Origin: Sulfurimonas sp. HSL-1716
Lineage (GTDB): Bacteria; Campylobacterota; Campylobacteria; Campylobacterales; Sulfurimonadaceae
Length of the DNA stretch: 64,000 bases
Direction: 5' to 3'
NCBI RefSeq assembly: GCF_039645975.1
Contig: NZ_CP147918.1
Coordinates: forward strand, 1,550,001-1,614,000
A program made the position numbers and the translations under genes. The notes below the pieces were generated by a model. The model searched no databases, was not told the DNA's origin, and saw nothing but the letters and a program-made list of their open reading frames with translations. Positions 52,237 through 61,690 of this stretch are shown one piece after another (position 1 is the first letter of the stretch; every line of letters begins with the position of its first letter).

Positions 52237-53841
52237 ATGAAAACACAATACAAAAACATATTAAAAACATCGGTTGTAAGTACAGTAGCAGCATTAATGT
52301 TATTATCTACTTCTGTATCGGCGGATTGTACGTATGAGCTGTTTAATATCAGCTCGGTAAAAGGTACCAGAATCACGGACTTTATCGACCAGCTTAGTGA
52401 TGAATGTGAATTTACCGTCGTCGTTTCCGATTCACAGGCGGAAAAAATACTGAGAACTCCGTTAAATAAAACTCATATAAAGAATCTTACTATCAACGAG
52501 GTATTGGACCTGATACTCAAACAAAACAACTTAACCTACTCTTTTGAGAACAATATACTTAAGATCTCGTATTTAAATACAAGAGTGTTCAACATAGACT
52601 ATATTCTTTCCCAAAGAAAAGGAAAAGGCAGCACCGACGTCACCCTCTCATCTTCCGGAGGGGCCAGCAGCCTTGATACAGCGGCATCTGGTACAACAAG
52701 TTCATCGACGGCAACGGCATCTTCTACTGTAACAACAACCAATCCTTCTACGGCAAACTCGGGAATATCGATAGAATCTACTGATGAAGTAGTGTTCTGG
52801 GCACAGCTGGATAAAGAGCTCGAACATGTGCTTAACAGACCTGAAGATAAATATAAAGCCGAAGCTCCAATCATAAACAAAAATGCCGGACTTATCACCG
52901 TTACGGCTACGCAAGAACAGATCAACAGACTTGACAAATATTTGAAAAAGCTGCAAGACAAGGTCAAACTGCAGGTTCTTATCGACGTTCAGCTCTTAAC
53001 CGTTTCTATGAGTAAAAGCAAAACGACCGGTATCGACTGGAGCCAGCTGTATAAACTGCAAAATATAAAAGTCGATGCCTCGTACAACACCGATCATGCG
53101 TCAGGTGATGACTATATCAAAGCAACCGGAGCAAGCATCGATCTGGATCAAGTCGTCAAATTCTTAAAAACACAAGGAAACGTAAGCTCGATCTCAAATC
53201 CTAAAGTATTGACTCTAAATAATCAGCCCGCACTCGTAACTGCGGGAACGGAATATTTTTATAAAATACAGCAATCGACTAACCAGCAGGGAACAGGCGG
53301 CGGAGTGGCTGCTACTACGCAAAACGAAGAGATAAGCTCCGTATTTGCAGGAATTCTTTTGGATATCACACCTGAAATATCCGATAACGATATGATCACA
53401 TTGAAAATAAACCCGTCTCTATCGGAAACGACAACTGATATGTCCAATACGTCATCTGCGAACAGAACTACACCGCCCGATCTTAACAGAAGACAGCTTT
53501 CTTCTGTCGTAACCGTTAAAGACGGCAACAGGATAATCTTAGGAGGTCTGATTCATACGAGCACTTCAAAAGGCGGTAACCATGTACCGATACTTGGAAG
53601 TATCCCAGGCCTTAGCTATCTTTTCAGACGCGAAGAAAACACTAAGCAAATTGAGGAGCTCGTAATAGTCATCGAACCTCATATCATTCGAAAAGCAAAA
53701 TCAAACCTTTCACTTTCCGATCTTGGATATGAAGGCATCAGCAATAATCTGCTTAACCACAACCTGACGGCAGAAGAGTTAGAAAAAGGCACAACAGAAA
53801 ACAAGTCAACAAAGAAAGCTGAAAAACAGGATGACAAATAA
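52237..53841 (+). CDS. mshL: Secretin MshL (PilQ/GspD family)
   Basis: 534 residues. Signal peptide (about 1-29), an N-terminal STN domain (about 35-115), a Ser/Thr/Ala-rich low-complexity linker (about 130-175), N-domain, then the secretin pore domain (about 285-490) with SISNPKVLTLNNQPALVTAG, the VPILGSIPGLSYLF signature and IEELVIVIEPHII. Outer-membrane channel. Lacks a separate pilotin in the window. Confidence 0.93.
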   Translation: MKTQYKNILKTSVVSTVAALMLLSTSVSADCTYELFNISSVKGTRITDFIDQLSDECEFTVVVSDSQAEKILRTPLNKTHIKNLTINEVLDLILKQNNLTYSFENNILKISYLNTRVFNIDYILSQRKGKGSTDVTLSSSGGASSLDTAASGTTSSSTATASSTVTTTNPSTANSGISIESTDEVVFWAQLDKELEHVLNRPEDKYKAEAPIINKNAGLITVTATQEQINRLDKYLKKLQDKVKLQVLIDVQLLTVSMSKSKTTGIDWSQLYKLQNIKVDASYNTDHASGDDYIKATGASIDLDQVVKFLKTQGNVSSISNPKVLTLNNQPALVTAGTEYFYKIQQSTNQQGTGGGVAATTQNEEISSVFAGILLDITPEISDNDMITLKINPSLSETTTDMSNTSSANRTTPPDLNRRQLSSVVTVKDGNRIILGGLIHTSTSKGGNHVPILGSIPGLSYLFRREENTKQIEELVIVIEPHIIRKAKSNLSLSDLGYEGISNNLLNHNLTAEELEKGTTENKSTKKAEKQDDK

Positions 53842-54643
53842 TAGTATTTATGAAAAACCTAAAATGGTTTTTCTTGATACGGTCGATGCGAAGAACTACG
53901 TTCATATAGACCGCAGTTCAAGTATATATCAATCACTTAAAGAGACTGTACAAAAACCATTGAAGATGATACTTCTCTACGGAAAACCGGGTACAGGAAA
54001 GAGTATGCTCCTCACCAAGCTTTTTAGCGATCTTTCCAAACATCAGAAGATCCATCTGTACAGCACTCCGCTTATAGATGAAAGCGAGTTTTTCAAATCT
54101 CTGGCAGCCGATCTTTTTGAAGTGAAATATAACGGGGAACTGAACTTGACACAGTTCTTAAAAATCGCTAAAAACTATGAGTCAAAACATGTTCCTCTTA
54201 TCCTGCTTGACGAAGCACAACTCTACCCGCCGGAGTTGATGGAGAAGATAAGACTGCTGTCCGATTCGAGAATCGTAAAATTTGTAATAGTGCTTCACAA
54301 GACCGAACAAGAGGATATTATCGCCAAAGAACATTTTCAAACAAGAATCTGGGAAAGTATAGAACTGAGCAATGCCACAAGTGGCGAACTTAAAATATAC
54401 ATACAAAAAAAACTTATGAAAGCTAACTGCTTCGATATTGCAAATATGTTTCATGACAAAGCTGCAGAAAAGATACATAAGATCACCCGCGGCAATTACA
54501 GAGATACCAACAAACTGGTACACTCGCTATTTGAAATATACGAATGGTACGACAATAACCAGCCATATAAACTAAATAGAAGTTTCGTATCCAATAAGAT
54601 CATAGAGATGGCTGCTATCTCCACAGGACTTGTCAATGCTTAA
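53831..54643 (+). CDS. mshM: MshM/ExeA-like AAA ATPase
   Basis: 270 residues. Walker A YGKPGTGKS (about 52-60), Walker B LILLDEAQ, sensor and a winged region near the C-terminus. ExeA/MshM proteins use ATP to help secretin assembly across peptidoglycan. No peptidoglycan-binding C-domain or membrane helix is present here, unlike ExeA. Overlaps mshL and mshN. Confidence 0.88.
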   Translation: MTNNSIYEKPKMVFLDTVDAKNYVHIDRSSSIYQSLKETVQKPLKMILLYGKPGTGKSMLLTKLFSDLSKHQKIHLYSTPLIDESEFFKSLAADLFEVKYNGELNLTQFLKIAKNYESKHVPLILLDEAQLYPPELMEKIRLLSDSRIVKFVIVLHKTEQEDIIAKEHFQTRIWESIELSNATSGELKIYIQKKLMKANCFDIANMFHDKAAEKIHKITRGNYRDTNKLVHSLFEIYEWYDNNQPYKLNRSFVSNKIIEMAAISTGLVNA

Positions 54644-55448
54644 TGTGCCGGAACTTGAAAAAAAATGGATAAAATATAAGTTAAAAGCTTTTTTACCCTA
54701 TATTCTTCTCTTTGCTTTTGTGATCGTATCCGTCCCGCTTGTCATAATATTTTATCCTGCTAAAAAACCGATCGAAAAAGTGGCCGAACCTAAAAAGCTA
54801 GCAGCAGCGGCAAAAGAGGACAATAAGACCCGCACCGATGTCAATATATCTGTGCCGCCTGTTGTGCAAGCCGTTAAAAAAGATCTTAACACCTCTGCCG
54901 ATATAAAAGAAGAGGATAAGCTAGTACTCAAACCGTCTCTTAATTTTGTCAATAAGATGGAAGACTCCATGGTCACATATTACGATGATAAAAGCAATAA
55001 TAAAAAATCCGTAAAGAAAAGAGCACCTCAAAAAACCGCCGCGAAAGTAAAAAGCAGTGTACATCCCAAGCCAAAAGTAGTTAAAAAGAAACCGGATCCC
55101 GTAAAAGAGGAAAAAAAGAGCGAGATCACTATCAAAATGCACAGTGTCGATAAAAACCTGCAAGACGTGATTCAAAGATTCAAAAAGACCAATAATCCCG
55201 TATTAAGCCTTTTTCTGGCTAAAAAATATTATGCTATGAAAAAATACGATCTATCCTATAATTATGCTCTTGTAACGAATCAGATCGATAATAAGATAGA
55301 TATGAGCTGGATCATTTTTGCAAAATCGTTAGTAAAACTCGGACAAAAAGATATGGCCGTGAACACGCTTAAATCCTACATCAAAAATTCAAATTCTCAA
55401 ACTGCCATAACATTGCTCGATGAGATACAGACAGGACGTTTTCAATGA
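54636..55448 (+). CDS. mshN: MshN-like membrane protein with TPR end
   Basis: 270 residues: one N-terminal helix (about 20-42), a long Lys/Pro/Glu-rich linker (about 45-165), then TPR-like repeats (about 180-265). ATG at 54636 preferred (AGGA 8 bases upstream); an earlier TTG at 54630 is less likely. Bitopic inner-membrane protein with a periplasmic TPR end. Gene order matches MSHA, but the sequence is low-complexity, so the call is by layout. Confidence 0.68.
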   Translation: MLNVPELEKKWIKYKLKAFLPYILLFAFVIVSVPLVIIFYPAKKPIEKVAEPKKLAAAAKEDNKTRTDVNISVPPVVQAVKKDLNTSADIKEEDKLVLKPSLNFVNKMEDSMVTYYDDKSNNKKSVKKRAPQKTAAKVKSSVHPKPKVVKKKPDPVKEEKKSEITIKMHSVDKNLQDVIQRFKKTNNPVLSLFLAKKYYAMKKYDLSYNYALVTNQIDNKIDMSWIIFAKSLVKLGQKDMAVNTLKSYIKNSNSQTAITLLDEIQTGRFQ

Positions 55449-55990
55449 GATCGCTTCTTCTGCTCATATCCCTCTTTACCCTCCTTTTTTCCGACGCAAA
55501 ACAGGATATTTACAGTTTATACCAGTTAAAACAGTATGATAAAGCCTGCAAGCTTGGATTACTGCATTTCAGTAAACACAGAGATGATGAAAATTTCGTG
55601 TCTATCTATGCTTTTTCCTGTCTTAATGCAGACTATATAGATAGATTAAGCGTTCCCATAACGATCTTAAAAAACTCAAAAGAAGCCCGTTCCAACGCCG
55701 CTTACTTGTCGATCATATTGATGCAGAAAAAATTATTGGAGCACTCTTTAAAGGACAATTACAACATAAAATCGTTAAAACTTCCCACAACGGATAACAT
55801 CTTATCTAAAGTATTTGACCTCTACTCAAACCTGCAAATACATAAAAAGATTCCGCTCTATGTATTTATTGATCCAAATAATGCTAAAATAACTTATAAA
55901 CTGTATTTGTCCGGCAATGCGGATTCAAGCAATATGGTTATCGAAGAGTTATATGATTCGACATTGGTAAAAAAACATATATATAGATAA
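55445..55990 (+). CDS. Unknown secreted protein in the pilus operon
   Basis: 181 residues. Signal peptide (about 1-17), then TPR-like helices in about 20-60 and a C-terminal domain with strands. Cysteines at about 35 and 58 could pair. It lies between the mshN-like and mshE genes, where the usual MSHA order has no gene. Not recognised; operon membership (overlaps mshN by 4 bases) suggests an accessory to the same machine. Confidence 0.8.
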   Translation: MRSLLLLISLFTLLFSDAKQDIYSLYQLKQYDKACKLGLLHFSKHRDDENFVSIYAFSCLNADYIDRLSVPITILKNSKEARSNAAYLSIILMQKKLLEHSLKDNYNIKSLKLPTTDNILSKVFDLYSNLQIHKKIPLYVFIDPNNAKITYKLYLSGNADSSNMVIEELYDSTLVKKHIYR

Positions 55991-56003
55991 ACAAGGGTAA
56001 AGT

Positions 56004-57740
56004 ATGGATAGAATCACTTTAGATTTATTGACACATAATCATATTACCCAACGTCAAATCGACAGATTGGTCTCACATGGCGTCCATGAAGACACCGTAT
56101 TATATACACTTATAAAAGTCGGTGCCGTTTCGGCGAATTTCGTGAAGCGGTTTATAGTCGAACAGATAAAAAGCGGCAAATACGCCATCAGCATCTTAAA
56201 AAACTATCAATTTATTAAAGAGTCCGATGTTCTTCAATCTCTTGCTGAAGCGATGCACCTGAATTTTGTCGACCTTGATTCGATAGATATGGACTATAAA
56301 CTGGCAGAGCGCGTTCCGTTGAACCAGTTAAAAAAATATAATCTTCTTCCGATATCCCAAGACGATCTGAATCTGATCGTCGTCTTTGCGGATCCGTTTA
56401 ATATCGAGGCACAGGAAGCTATCCAGAGGATATTTCCAAGAAAGCCGGTCAAAGTAGCGATCGCCACAAACAAACAGATACAAGAGTACCTGTTTAAGAT
56501 CGCCCTTAAAGACAGTGTAAAAGAGCTTGTCACCAATATCCGAACGGAACTTAACTCCATCGGAAGCATAGAAGAACAGCAGGAAGCTTCATCCATTCTT
56601 CAGCTTATTGATGTAATACTAAATGCGTGTATAAAAAGCAGAGCCAGCGATATCCATGTCGAACCGACGGAAAAGAACTGTGTCATACGTTCGCGTATCG
56701 ACGGCAAGTTAAGCGAGATATTCATCTTTGACAAAGATATATATCCGCCCCTTGCATCAAGACTAAAGCTTTTGGCAAATCTTGATATTGCGGAAAAAAG
56801 AAAACCTCAGGACGGCCGTTTTTCGGCAACACTGAGCGATAGAGAGTTCGATTTTCGTATATCGACATTGCCTATACTTTACGGAGAATCCATAGTTATG
56901 CGTATCTTGGATAAAACCAAAGCGCTGGTAAAACTCGAAGACGCCGGAATGGATACCGCAAGCTATAACAAGCTGCTAAAAGGTCTGGGCTCTCCTTTTG
57001 GGATAATCCTGGTCACCGGACCTACCGGTTCAGGAAAGACAACTACGCTTTACGGTGCGTTGAACGAACTGAGAAACGTGGAAGACAAGGTGATCACGGT
57101 TGAAGATCCCGTAGAGTACAGGATGAACCTAATTCAGCAGGTTCAGGTAAATGCCAGTGTCGGTCTCAGTTTTGCCGACGCATTAAGATCTATACTCCGT
57201 CAAGACCCCGATAAGATAATGATCGGGGAGATCCGTGACCAGGAAACACTTGAGATCGCTATCAAAGCAGCATTGACGGGTCACCTGGTGATCTCTACGC
57301 TACATACGAACGACTCAATCAGCGCGATCCCGCGTATGATCGATATGGGAATCGAACCTTATCTTATAAGCGGTGCTTTGGTCACGGTTCAGGCACAAAG
57401 ACTTGTAAGAAAGATCTGTCCTAACTGCAAGGCTCCAGACCATCTGCCGGAATCTTCTTTAGAGACATATAGATATATGATCCCTAAAGATACGATCTTT
57501 TATAAAGGCGAAGGATGTAACGAGTGTAACGGAACGGGTTATATGGGGCGTGAGATGATATGTGAGGTTCTGCCGATATCTGAAAAACTATCTAGTATGA
57601 TCGCGAAAAATTCATCGAAAGAGGATCTGCATAAACAAGCGATCGAAGAGGGTTTTATCGGTATGTTTGAAAACGGCATGCAAAAAGCGATAAACGGCGT
57701 AACGACATTTGAAGAGATATTAAGGGTGGCAAAAGTATGA
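56004..57740 (+). CDS. mshE: Pilus/T2SS assembly ATPase MshE (GspE/PilB family)
   Basis: 578 residues. GspE N-domain (about 1-150), then the motor: Walker [11 protein letters not shown], Asp box DIHVEPTEK, Walker B DPDKIMIGEIRDQE, His box STLHTND, and the tetra-Cys zinc motif CPNC/CNEC. The N-terminal type-II domain could bind c-di-GMP, as shown for Vibrio MshE; the binding motif was not traced here. Polymerises pilin subunits. Confidence 0.95.
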   Translation: MDRITLDLLTHNHITQRQIDRLVSHGVHEDTVLYTLIKVGAVSANFVKRFIVEQIKSGKYAISILKNYQFIKESDVLQSLAEAMHLNFVDLDSIDMDYKLAERVPLNQLKKYNLLPISQDDLNLIVVFADPFNIEAQEAIQRIFPRKPVKVAIATNKQIQEYLFKIALKDSVKELVTNIRTELNSIGSIEEQQEASSILQLIDVILNACIKSRASDIHVEPTEKNCVIRSRIDGKLSEIFIFDKDIYPPLASRLKLLANLDIAEKRKPQDGRFSATLSDREFDFRISTLPILYGESIVMRILDKTKALVKLEDAGMDTASYNKLLKGLGSPFGIILVTGPTGSGKTTTLYGALNELRNVEDKVITVEDPVEYRMNLIQQVQVNASVGLSFADALRSILRQDPDKIMIGEIRDQETLEIAIKAALTGHLVISTLHTNDSISAIPRMIDMGIEPYLISGALVTVQAQRLVRKICPNCKAPDHLPESSLETYRYMIPKDTIFYKGEGCNECNGTGYMGREMICEVLPISEKLSSMIAKNSSKEDLHKQAIEEGFIGMFENGMQKAINGVTTFEEILRVAKV

Positions 57741-58984
57741 ATTATTTTACTGCAACTGTTCTTTCAAAAGGAAAGAAAGAGGAACACGGGTTTTATGCTG
57801 AGAGTAAAAAAGAAGCTCATTATCTTGCAAAGATCAAGTTTTCAGGGATAATAATCAAAGTTGTTGAATCAAAACCTCCATTAGAGGAGCAGTTAAAACA
57901 ATTTAAAGCGAGCCTGACAAAAAATCTAAAAAGAAAAAAAGTAAAACAGGATGCATTGATCGCATCGACAAGACAACTGGCCGTTATGACAAACGCCGGT
58001 ATTTCCATACATGACTCCATCAAAGAGATCGCTCGCTCGACCAATGACGAAAATTTAAGAGACATCTTCTTATCTATTGCAGACGACATAAATTCTGGGC
58101 ACAGTCTTTCCCATGCCGTAGGAAACTATAGATACGAACTCGGTAACCTTACATTAGCTATGGTCGAGCTCGGTGAGAAAACAGGGAATGTCGCAGAAGC
58201 TCTGTACTCCCTTTCGGACATGCTCGAAGAGATACGTTCAAACATTATCAAATTCAAAAAAGCAATGGCATACCCAAGAAATGTTATGATCGCTATGGCT
58301 GTCGCTTTTACCATACTTATCTCTTACGTCGTGCCTCAGTTCAAATCCATTTTCGAAGAGCTTGGAGCACAGCTTCCGCTTCCGACCATCATTCTTTTAA
58401 AACTGGAATATCTCTTTAACAACTTCGGTCCGTATCTTTTGGCTGCACTGTTTATCATTTATATGATCTTTAAATATCTGATTAATAACTATAGAAATAT
58501 ACGGTACGGCTTTCATAAGTTTCTTTTACGAGTGTATCTCATAAAAAATATCATTAAATTTGCTACCCTAAGCCGTTTTACCCTTGTCTTTTCAGAGCTC
58601 GTGCGTGCAGGTATCCCAATTGCAGAAGCTCTGGAGACTTCCATTACGATGATCGACAACCTTCCTTTAAAAGAGAAACTTTCTACTGTCAGAGCCACTG
58701 TTGAAAAGGGCGGAACGCTCAATACGGGTTTAAAAGAGACCGAGCTGTTTGAAAATATGATTGTACAAATGGTGTCCGCGGGTGAATCGAGCGGTCAGCT
58801 GGATTCGATGATGCAAAAAGTCGCAGATTACTATAAAATGAGATTTGATGCCATTATCGACGGATTGTCCGAAGCCATCGAGCCCGTCATGCTCTTTATC
58901 ATCGCAGCCATGGTTTTATTATTGGCACTGGGGATATTCCTGCCTATGTGGGATATGGGCAACGCCGTCCATGGAAGAAGATAA
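57737..58984 (+). CDS. mshG: Inner-membrane platform protein MshG (GspF/PilC family)
   Basis: 415 residues. Two GspF domains (about 70-195 and 275-400) with three hydrophobic helices (about 175-200, 220-245 and 378-400). Typical MTNAGISIHDSI and AGIPIAEALET motifs. Overlaps mshE by four bases (ATGA). Last recognisable gene of the operon; no pilin (prepilin peptidase-type N-terminus) follows before the helicase gene on the other strand. Confidence 0.94.
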   Translation: MNYFTATVLSKGKKEEHGFYAESKKEAHYLAKIKFSGIIIKVVESKPPLEEQLKQFKASLTKNLKRKKVKQDALIASTRQLAVMTNAGISIHDSIKEIARSTNDENLRDIFLSIADDINSGHSLSHAVGNYRYELGNLTLAMVELGEKTGNVAEALYSLSDMLEEIRSNIIKFKKAMAYPRNVMIAMAVAFTILISYVVPQFKSIFEELGAQLPLPTIILLKLEYLFNNFGPYLLAALFIIYMIFKYLINNYRNIRYGFHKFLLRVYLIKNIIKFATLSRFTLVFSELVRAGIPIAEALETSITMIDNLPLKEKLSTVRATVEKGGTLNTGLKETELFENMIVQMVSAGESSGQLDSMMQKVADYYKMRFDAIIDGLSEAIEPVMLFIIAAMVLLLALGIFLPMWDMGNAVHGRR

Positions 58985-59023
58985 AATATCTTCTTCACAT
59001 GCTAGATTTTCTCATTTAAAAAT

Positions 59024-61108
59024 CTATTTCTCTTCATCTTTATTATTTTTTTTGACCAGCTTCTTATAATTTTCATCCATCGCAATAAGTCCGGCCTCAT
59101 ACAAAAACTGTGAAGCTGCAAAATCTATCTTTTTTATCTTGTCGTATTTCGCAAAACTTAGATAAAGTATATCTTTTGCGCGTGTGACCGCAACATAAAA
59201 AAGTCTTCTCTCCTCCTCTATGCTGCCGCCTCTGGACATCAATTTTCTATTTGGAAATCTTCCGTCCATCAAATCGATAACATAGACCTCCTGATACTCC
59301 AGCCCTTTGGATGCATGAATACTAAGCAGATGCACGCCTTCACCTTGTGTCAAATCCTGAGAACCCAGTATCATGGCGTTTAAAAACCGCTCATGCTCCT
59401 TATACGGTTTAGAGAGTTCTTCAAGCAGTATCGATTTTCTAGATATTCTTGACTTTGCTTCCTGTTCTAAACGCTCGTCTATCGAACCGTCTTTTAACTG
59501 TGCCCTTTTTTGTGCAAGCTGATTGATTATCAGCTTATACAGCTCTGATGAAGCCATCTTCCTGACAATCGTTTTAGGCTGCTTTATTCCTTTAAGATCA
59601 CGGAAAAGCTGATAAAACAGATGCAGAAAAATCGCACCGTCCTTCGTCAGTTTCGGATGCTTTAAAACAACGTTCTTTAAAAACTTCTCTTCAAATCCGA
59701 GCTTGGCAAAACGTCCTATCGCACCGAGTTCCAAAAAATCATCGAAAAGTCCCAGCTGATGGTTCAGTGTTCTTTTCTCAAATGGGTTTGATATCGAACT
59801 GTCAGGCGCATAAAGACCGTAAAAAATAGAACCGTTTCCAAGAGTTTTCAAAGCTATATATATCTCTTTTGCCATCGACGTTCCGACACCTTTGGCATAC
59901 TCGAATAGATGGATAAAAGCCATCATGTCCGACTCATTGATGAGAAGCGTATAAAGATCAAGCAGAACTTTTATCTCTTTTGAATCAAAAAAGCTCGTTC
60001 CGCCTTTTCTTCTGCAGGCTATACCAAGCTCTTTTAAGGCTACTTCGATACCGTCAGCCGAAGAGTTGTTTCTAAAGATAACGGCTATCTCATCCCTTTG
60101 AGTCATGGAATCCCTGATGGACGAGGCTATGTCATGGTACTGATCGAACAGCTCGTCATAAGCTATCAGCTTCGGTGCACGGGCATTCTCTTGTGTTCTT
60201 GTAAACTCCAGGGCTTTTGGATAGATACGTTCATTGTAAGAGATCACCTTGTTTGCAAGAGAAAGGATGGGGATGGTAGAACGGTAGTTTTTGTTCAGGG
60301 TAAAGATATTCGCATCGCTGAACTTTTTAGAAAAGCTCCCTATAATAGATATATCCGCTCCGTTAAAAGCGTATATGCTTTGATCGTAATCTCCGACACA
60401 AAAGAGTGATTCGGGTCTCATGGCATCGATCAGCGTTCCCTGAAGAGCGTTCGTGTCTTGATACTCGTCTATTAAGACCTCTTTATATCCCAGAGCCTTG
60501 TTTTTACACAGATCTCGCATCTTTATAAGCAGATCGTTAAAATTCAAAAAACCGTATTGCGTTTTTAATGCTTCGAATTCATCGACGATATCCGCATATA
60601 TCATCGCAAACGTTTCATGTTCGCTCTGATTTTCTTTTATCCATACTTCAAAATCAAGACTCATCTCCGTATTTTGGTAAAATGAGTACAGATCATAAAG
60701 ATAGTTGCCGCCGTAAGGAGTCACTTCGGCGGAAATATGCATGAAGCTTCTTTTATCATGTACGCTTCTAAAGAGCGTCTTCAGCTCTCTTTGCTGTTTT
60801 AAGACTACTCTTTTATCTTCGCGTTTGAGCCATCTGTAACTCACCGCGTGAAAGGTTCCCGCATCGATCTTTGCCGCGATCTCGGCTCCGAAATATTGGG
60901 CGACGCGCTCGATCATCTCCGCTGCGGCCTTGTTTGTGAAAGTAAGCAGAAGTATTTCGTTTGGTTTAACGCCGCTGTTTAGGAGATGCGCAATGCGTCC
61001 GACTATCGTGGAGGTCTTCCCCGTTCCGGCTGAAGCTATGATAAGATTGTGACCGAATGAAGCCGTTGCTGCTGAGAGCTGCTGTTCGTTTAAACGTGAT
61101 AGTGGCAA
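59024..61108 (-). CDS. UvrD/Rep-family superfamily 1 DNA helicase
   Basis: 694 residues. Motif I SAGTGKTSTI (about 26-35), Ia TFTNKAAAEM, II LIDEYQDTNA, III VGDYDQSIYAF, IV NYRS, V LLSIHASKGLEY, VI FYVAVTRAK. UvrD/PcrA/Rep class 3'-5' helicase. TTG start with AAGGA 9 bases upstream; no in-frame ATG fits. Its 3' end is convergent with the pilus operon. Confidence 0.93.
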   Translation of the reverse strand: MPLSRLNEQQLSAATASFGHNLIIASAGTGKTSTIVGRIAHLLNSGVKPNEILLLTFTNKAAAEMIERVAQYFGAEIAAKIDAGTFHAVSYRWLKREDKRVVLKQQRELKTLFRSVHDKRSFMHISAEVTPYGGNYLYDLYSFYQNTEMSLDFEVWIKENQSEHETFAMIYADIVDEFEALKTQYGFLNFNDLLIKMRDLCKNKALGYKEVLIDEYQDTNALQGTLIDAMRPESLFCVGDYDQSIYAFNGADISIIGSFSKKFSDANIFTLNKNYRSTIPILSLANKVISYNERIYPKALEFTRTQENARAPKLIAYDELFDQYHDIASSIRDSMTQRDEIAVIFRNNSSADGIEVALKELGIACRRKGGTSFFDSKEIKVLLDLYTLLINESDMMAFIHLFEYAKGVGTSMAKEIYIALKTLGNGSIFYGLYAPDSSISNPFEKRTLNHQLGLFDDFLELGAIGRFAKLGFEEKFLKNVVLKHPKLTKDGAIFLHLFYQLFRDLKGIKQPKTIVRKMASSELYKLIINQLAQKRAQLKDGSIDERLEQEAKSRISRKSILLEELSKPYKEHERFLNAMILGSQDLTQGEGVHLLSIHASKGLEYQEVYVIDLMDGRFPNRKLMSRGGSIEEERRLFYVAVTRAKDILYLSFAKYDKIKKIDFAASQFLYEAGLIAMDENYKKLVKKNNKDEEK

Positions 61109-61163
61109 GAGGTACGATCCTTATTTAAAAAACGGATTATACCAGATTTGCTTTATTGTAAAA

Positions 61164-61550
61164 TTATGCCGCTATCATAAAAGTTTTTAATTCTTCAGCG
61201 AATCCAAAGTTCGGGTAATCCGCAGCACGAAGAGTGATCTGACCCATCAAACCTTTGTCTTTATTGAAAATGATCGGTGCCAGAAAGTTAACTCTTGACT
61301 CGTTCAAAGGATTTTGGACGACCATGATGTTATAGACTAAAATATTTGACGTTTCATCGATCCCGAGCAGAACTTTTGCCGAATTTGGCAGATCGAACGA
61401 ATACTCTCTTAAAAGATAGGGATTCACCAATGTAAAAGAGATAGGTTCTCCGTTACTTTTAATAGTCGCAAAAAGATTATCTACTTCTATAAACTCCATA
61501 CTGCTGATATTCTCAAAGCCGAGTATCTCTGTTTTTACTTCGTAAGTCAT
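61164..61550 (-). CDS. fliW: Flagellar assembly factor FliW
   Basis: 128 residues matching FliW: FENISSMEFIEVD, FTLVNPYLLREYSFDLP, NILVYNIMVVQNP and NFLAPIIFN. It counters CsrA to control flagellin translation. A classical sigma-54 promoter lies upstream at 61587-61604, in keeping with a flagellar class-II gene. Confidence 0.93.
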   Translation of the reverse strand: MTYEVKTEILGFENISSMEFIEVDNLFATIKSNGEPISFTLVNPYLLREYSFDLPNSAKVLLGIDETSNILVYNIMVVQNPLNESRVNFLAPIIFNKDKGLMGQITLRAADYPNFGFAEELKTFMIAA

Positions 61551-61586
61551 ATCGCTTCCTTATGTAATTTCTATATTTTTGTTAAA

Positions 61587-61604
61587 AAGCAAAAGCTATT
61601 CCAA
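61587..61604 (-). promoter_or_regulatory. Classical sigma-54 promoter of fliW
   Basis: On the minus strand TTGGAATAGCTTTTGCTT matches the Campylobacterota flagellar sigma-54 consensus TTGGAAC-N5-TTGCTT at all but one base, with GG-N10-GC spacing. Predicted start near 61577, leader of about 27 bases. Confidence 0.8.
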
Positions 61605-61649
61605 AATTGCCGTTATCGGTATGTAAGGATATTTTCACGTCATTTTGGT

Positions 61650-61655
61650 TATAAT
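61650..61655 (+). promoter_or_regulatory. Probable -10 box of valS
   Basis: TATAAT 35 bases before the ATG at 61691, with TTTTCA about 17 bases further up. Divergent from the fliW promoter. Confidence 0.45.
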
Positions 61656-61690
61656 CGCGAAATTTTAATCCACAATTTTAAGGTAATTTT

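Noticed and set aside
52640-52765. Low-complexity run in mshL as a repeat element
   Set aside because: It encodes a Ser/Thr/Ala-rich linker within an unbroken secretin frame; no unit is repeated exactly.
54362-54378. TAGAAC followed by TGC inside mshM
   Set aside because: Lies in a coding sequence and the distance from AG to GC is not 10 bases, so it does not fit the promoter family.
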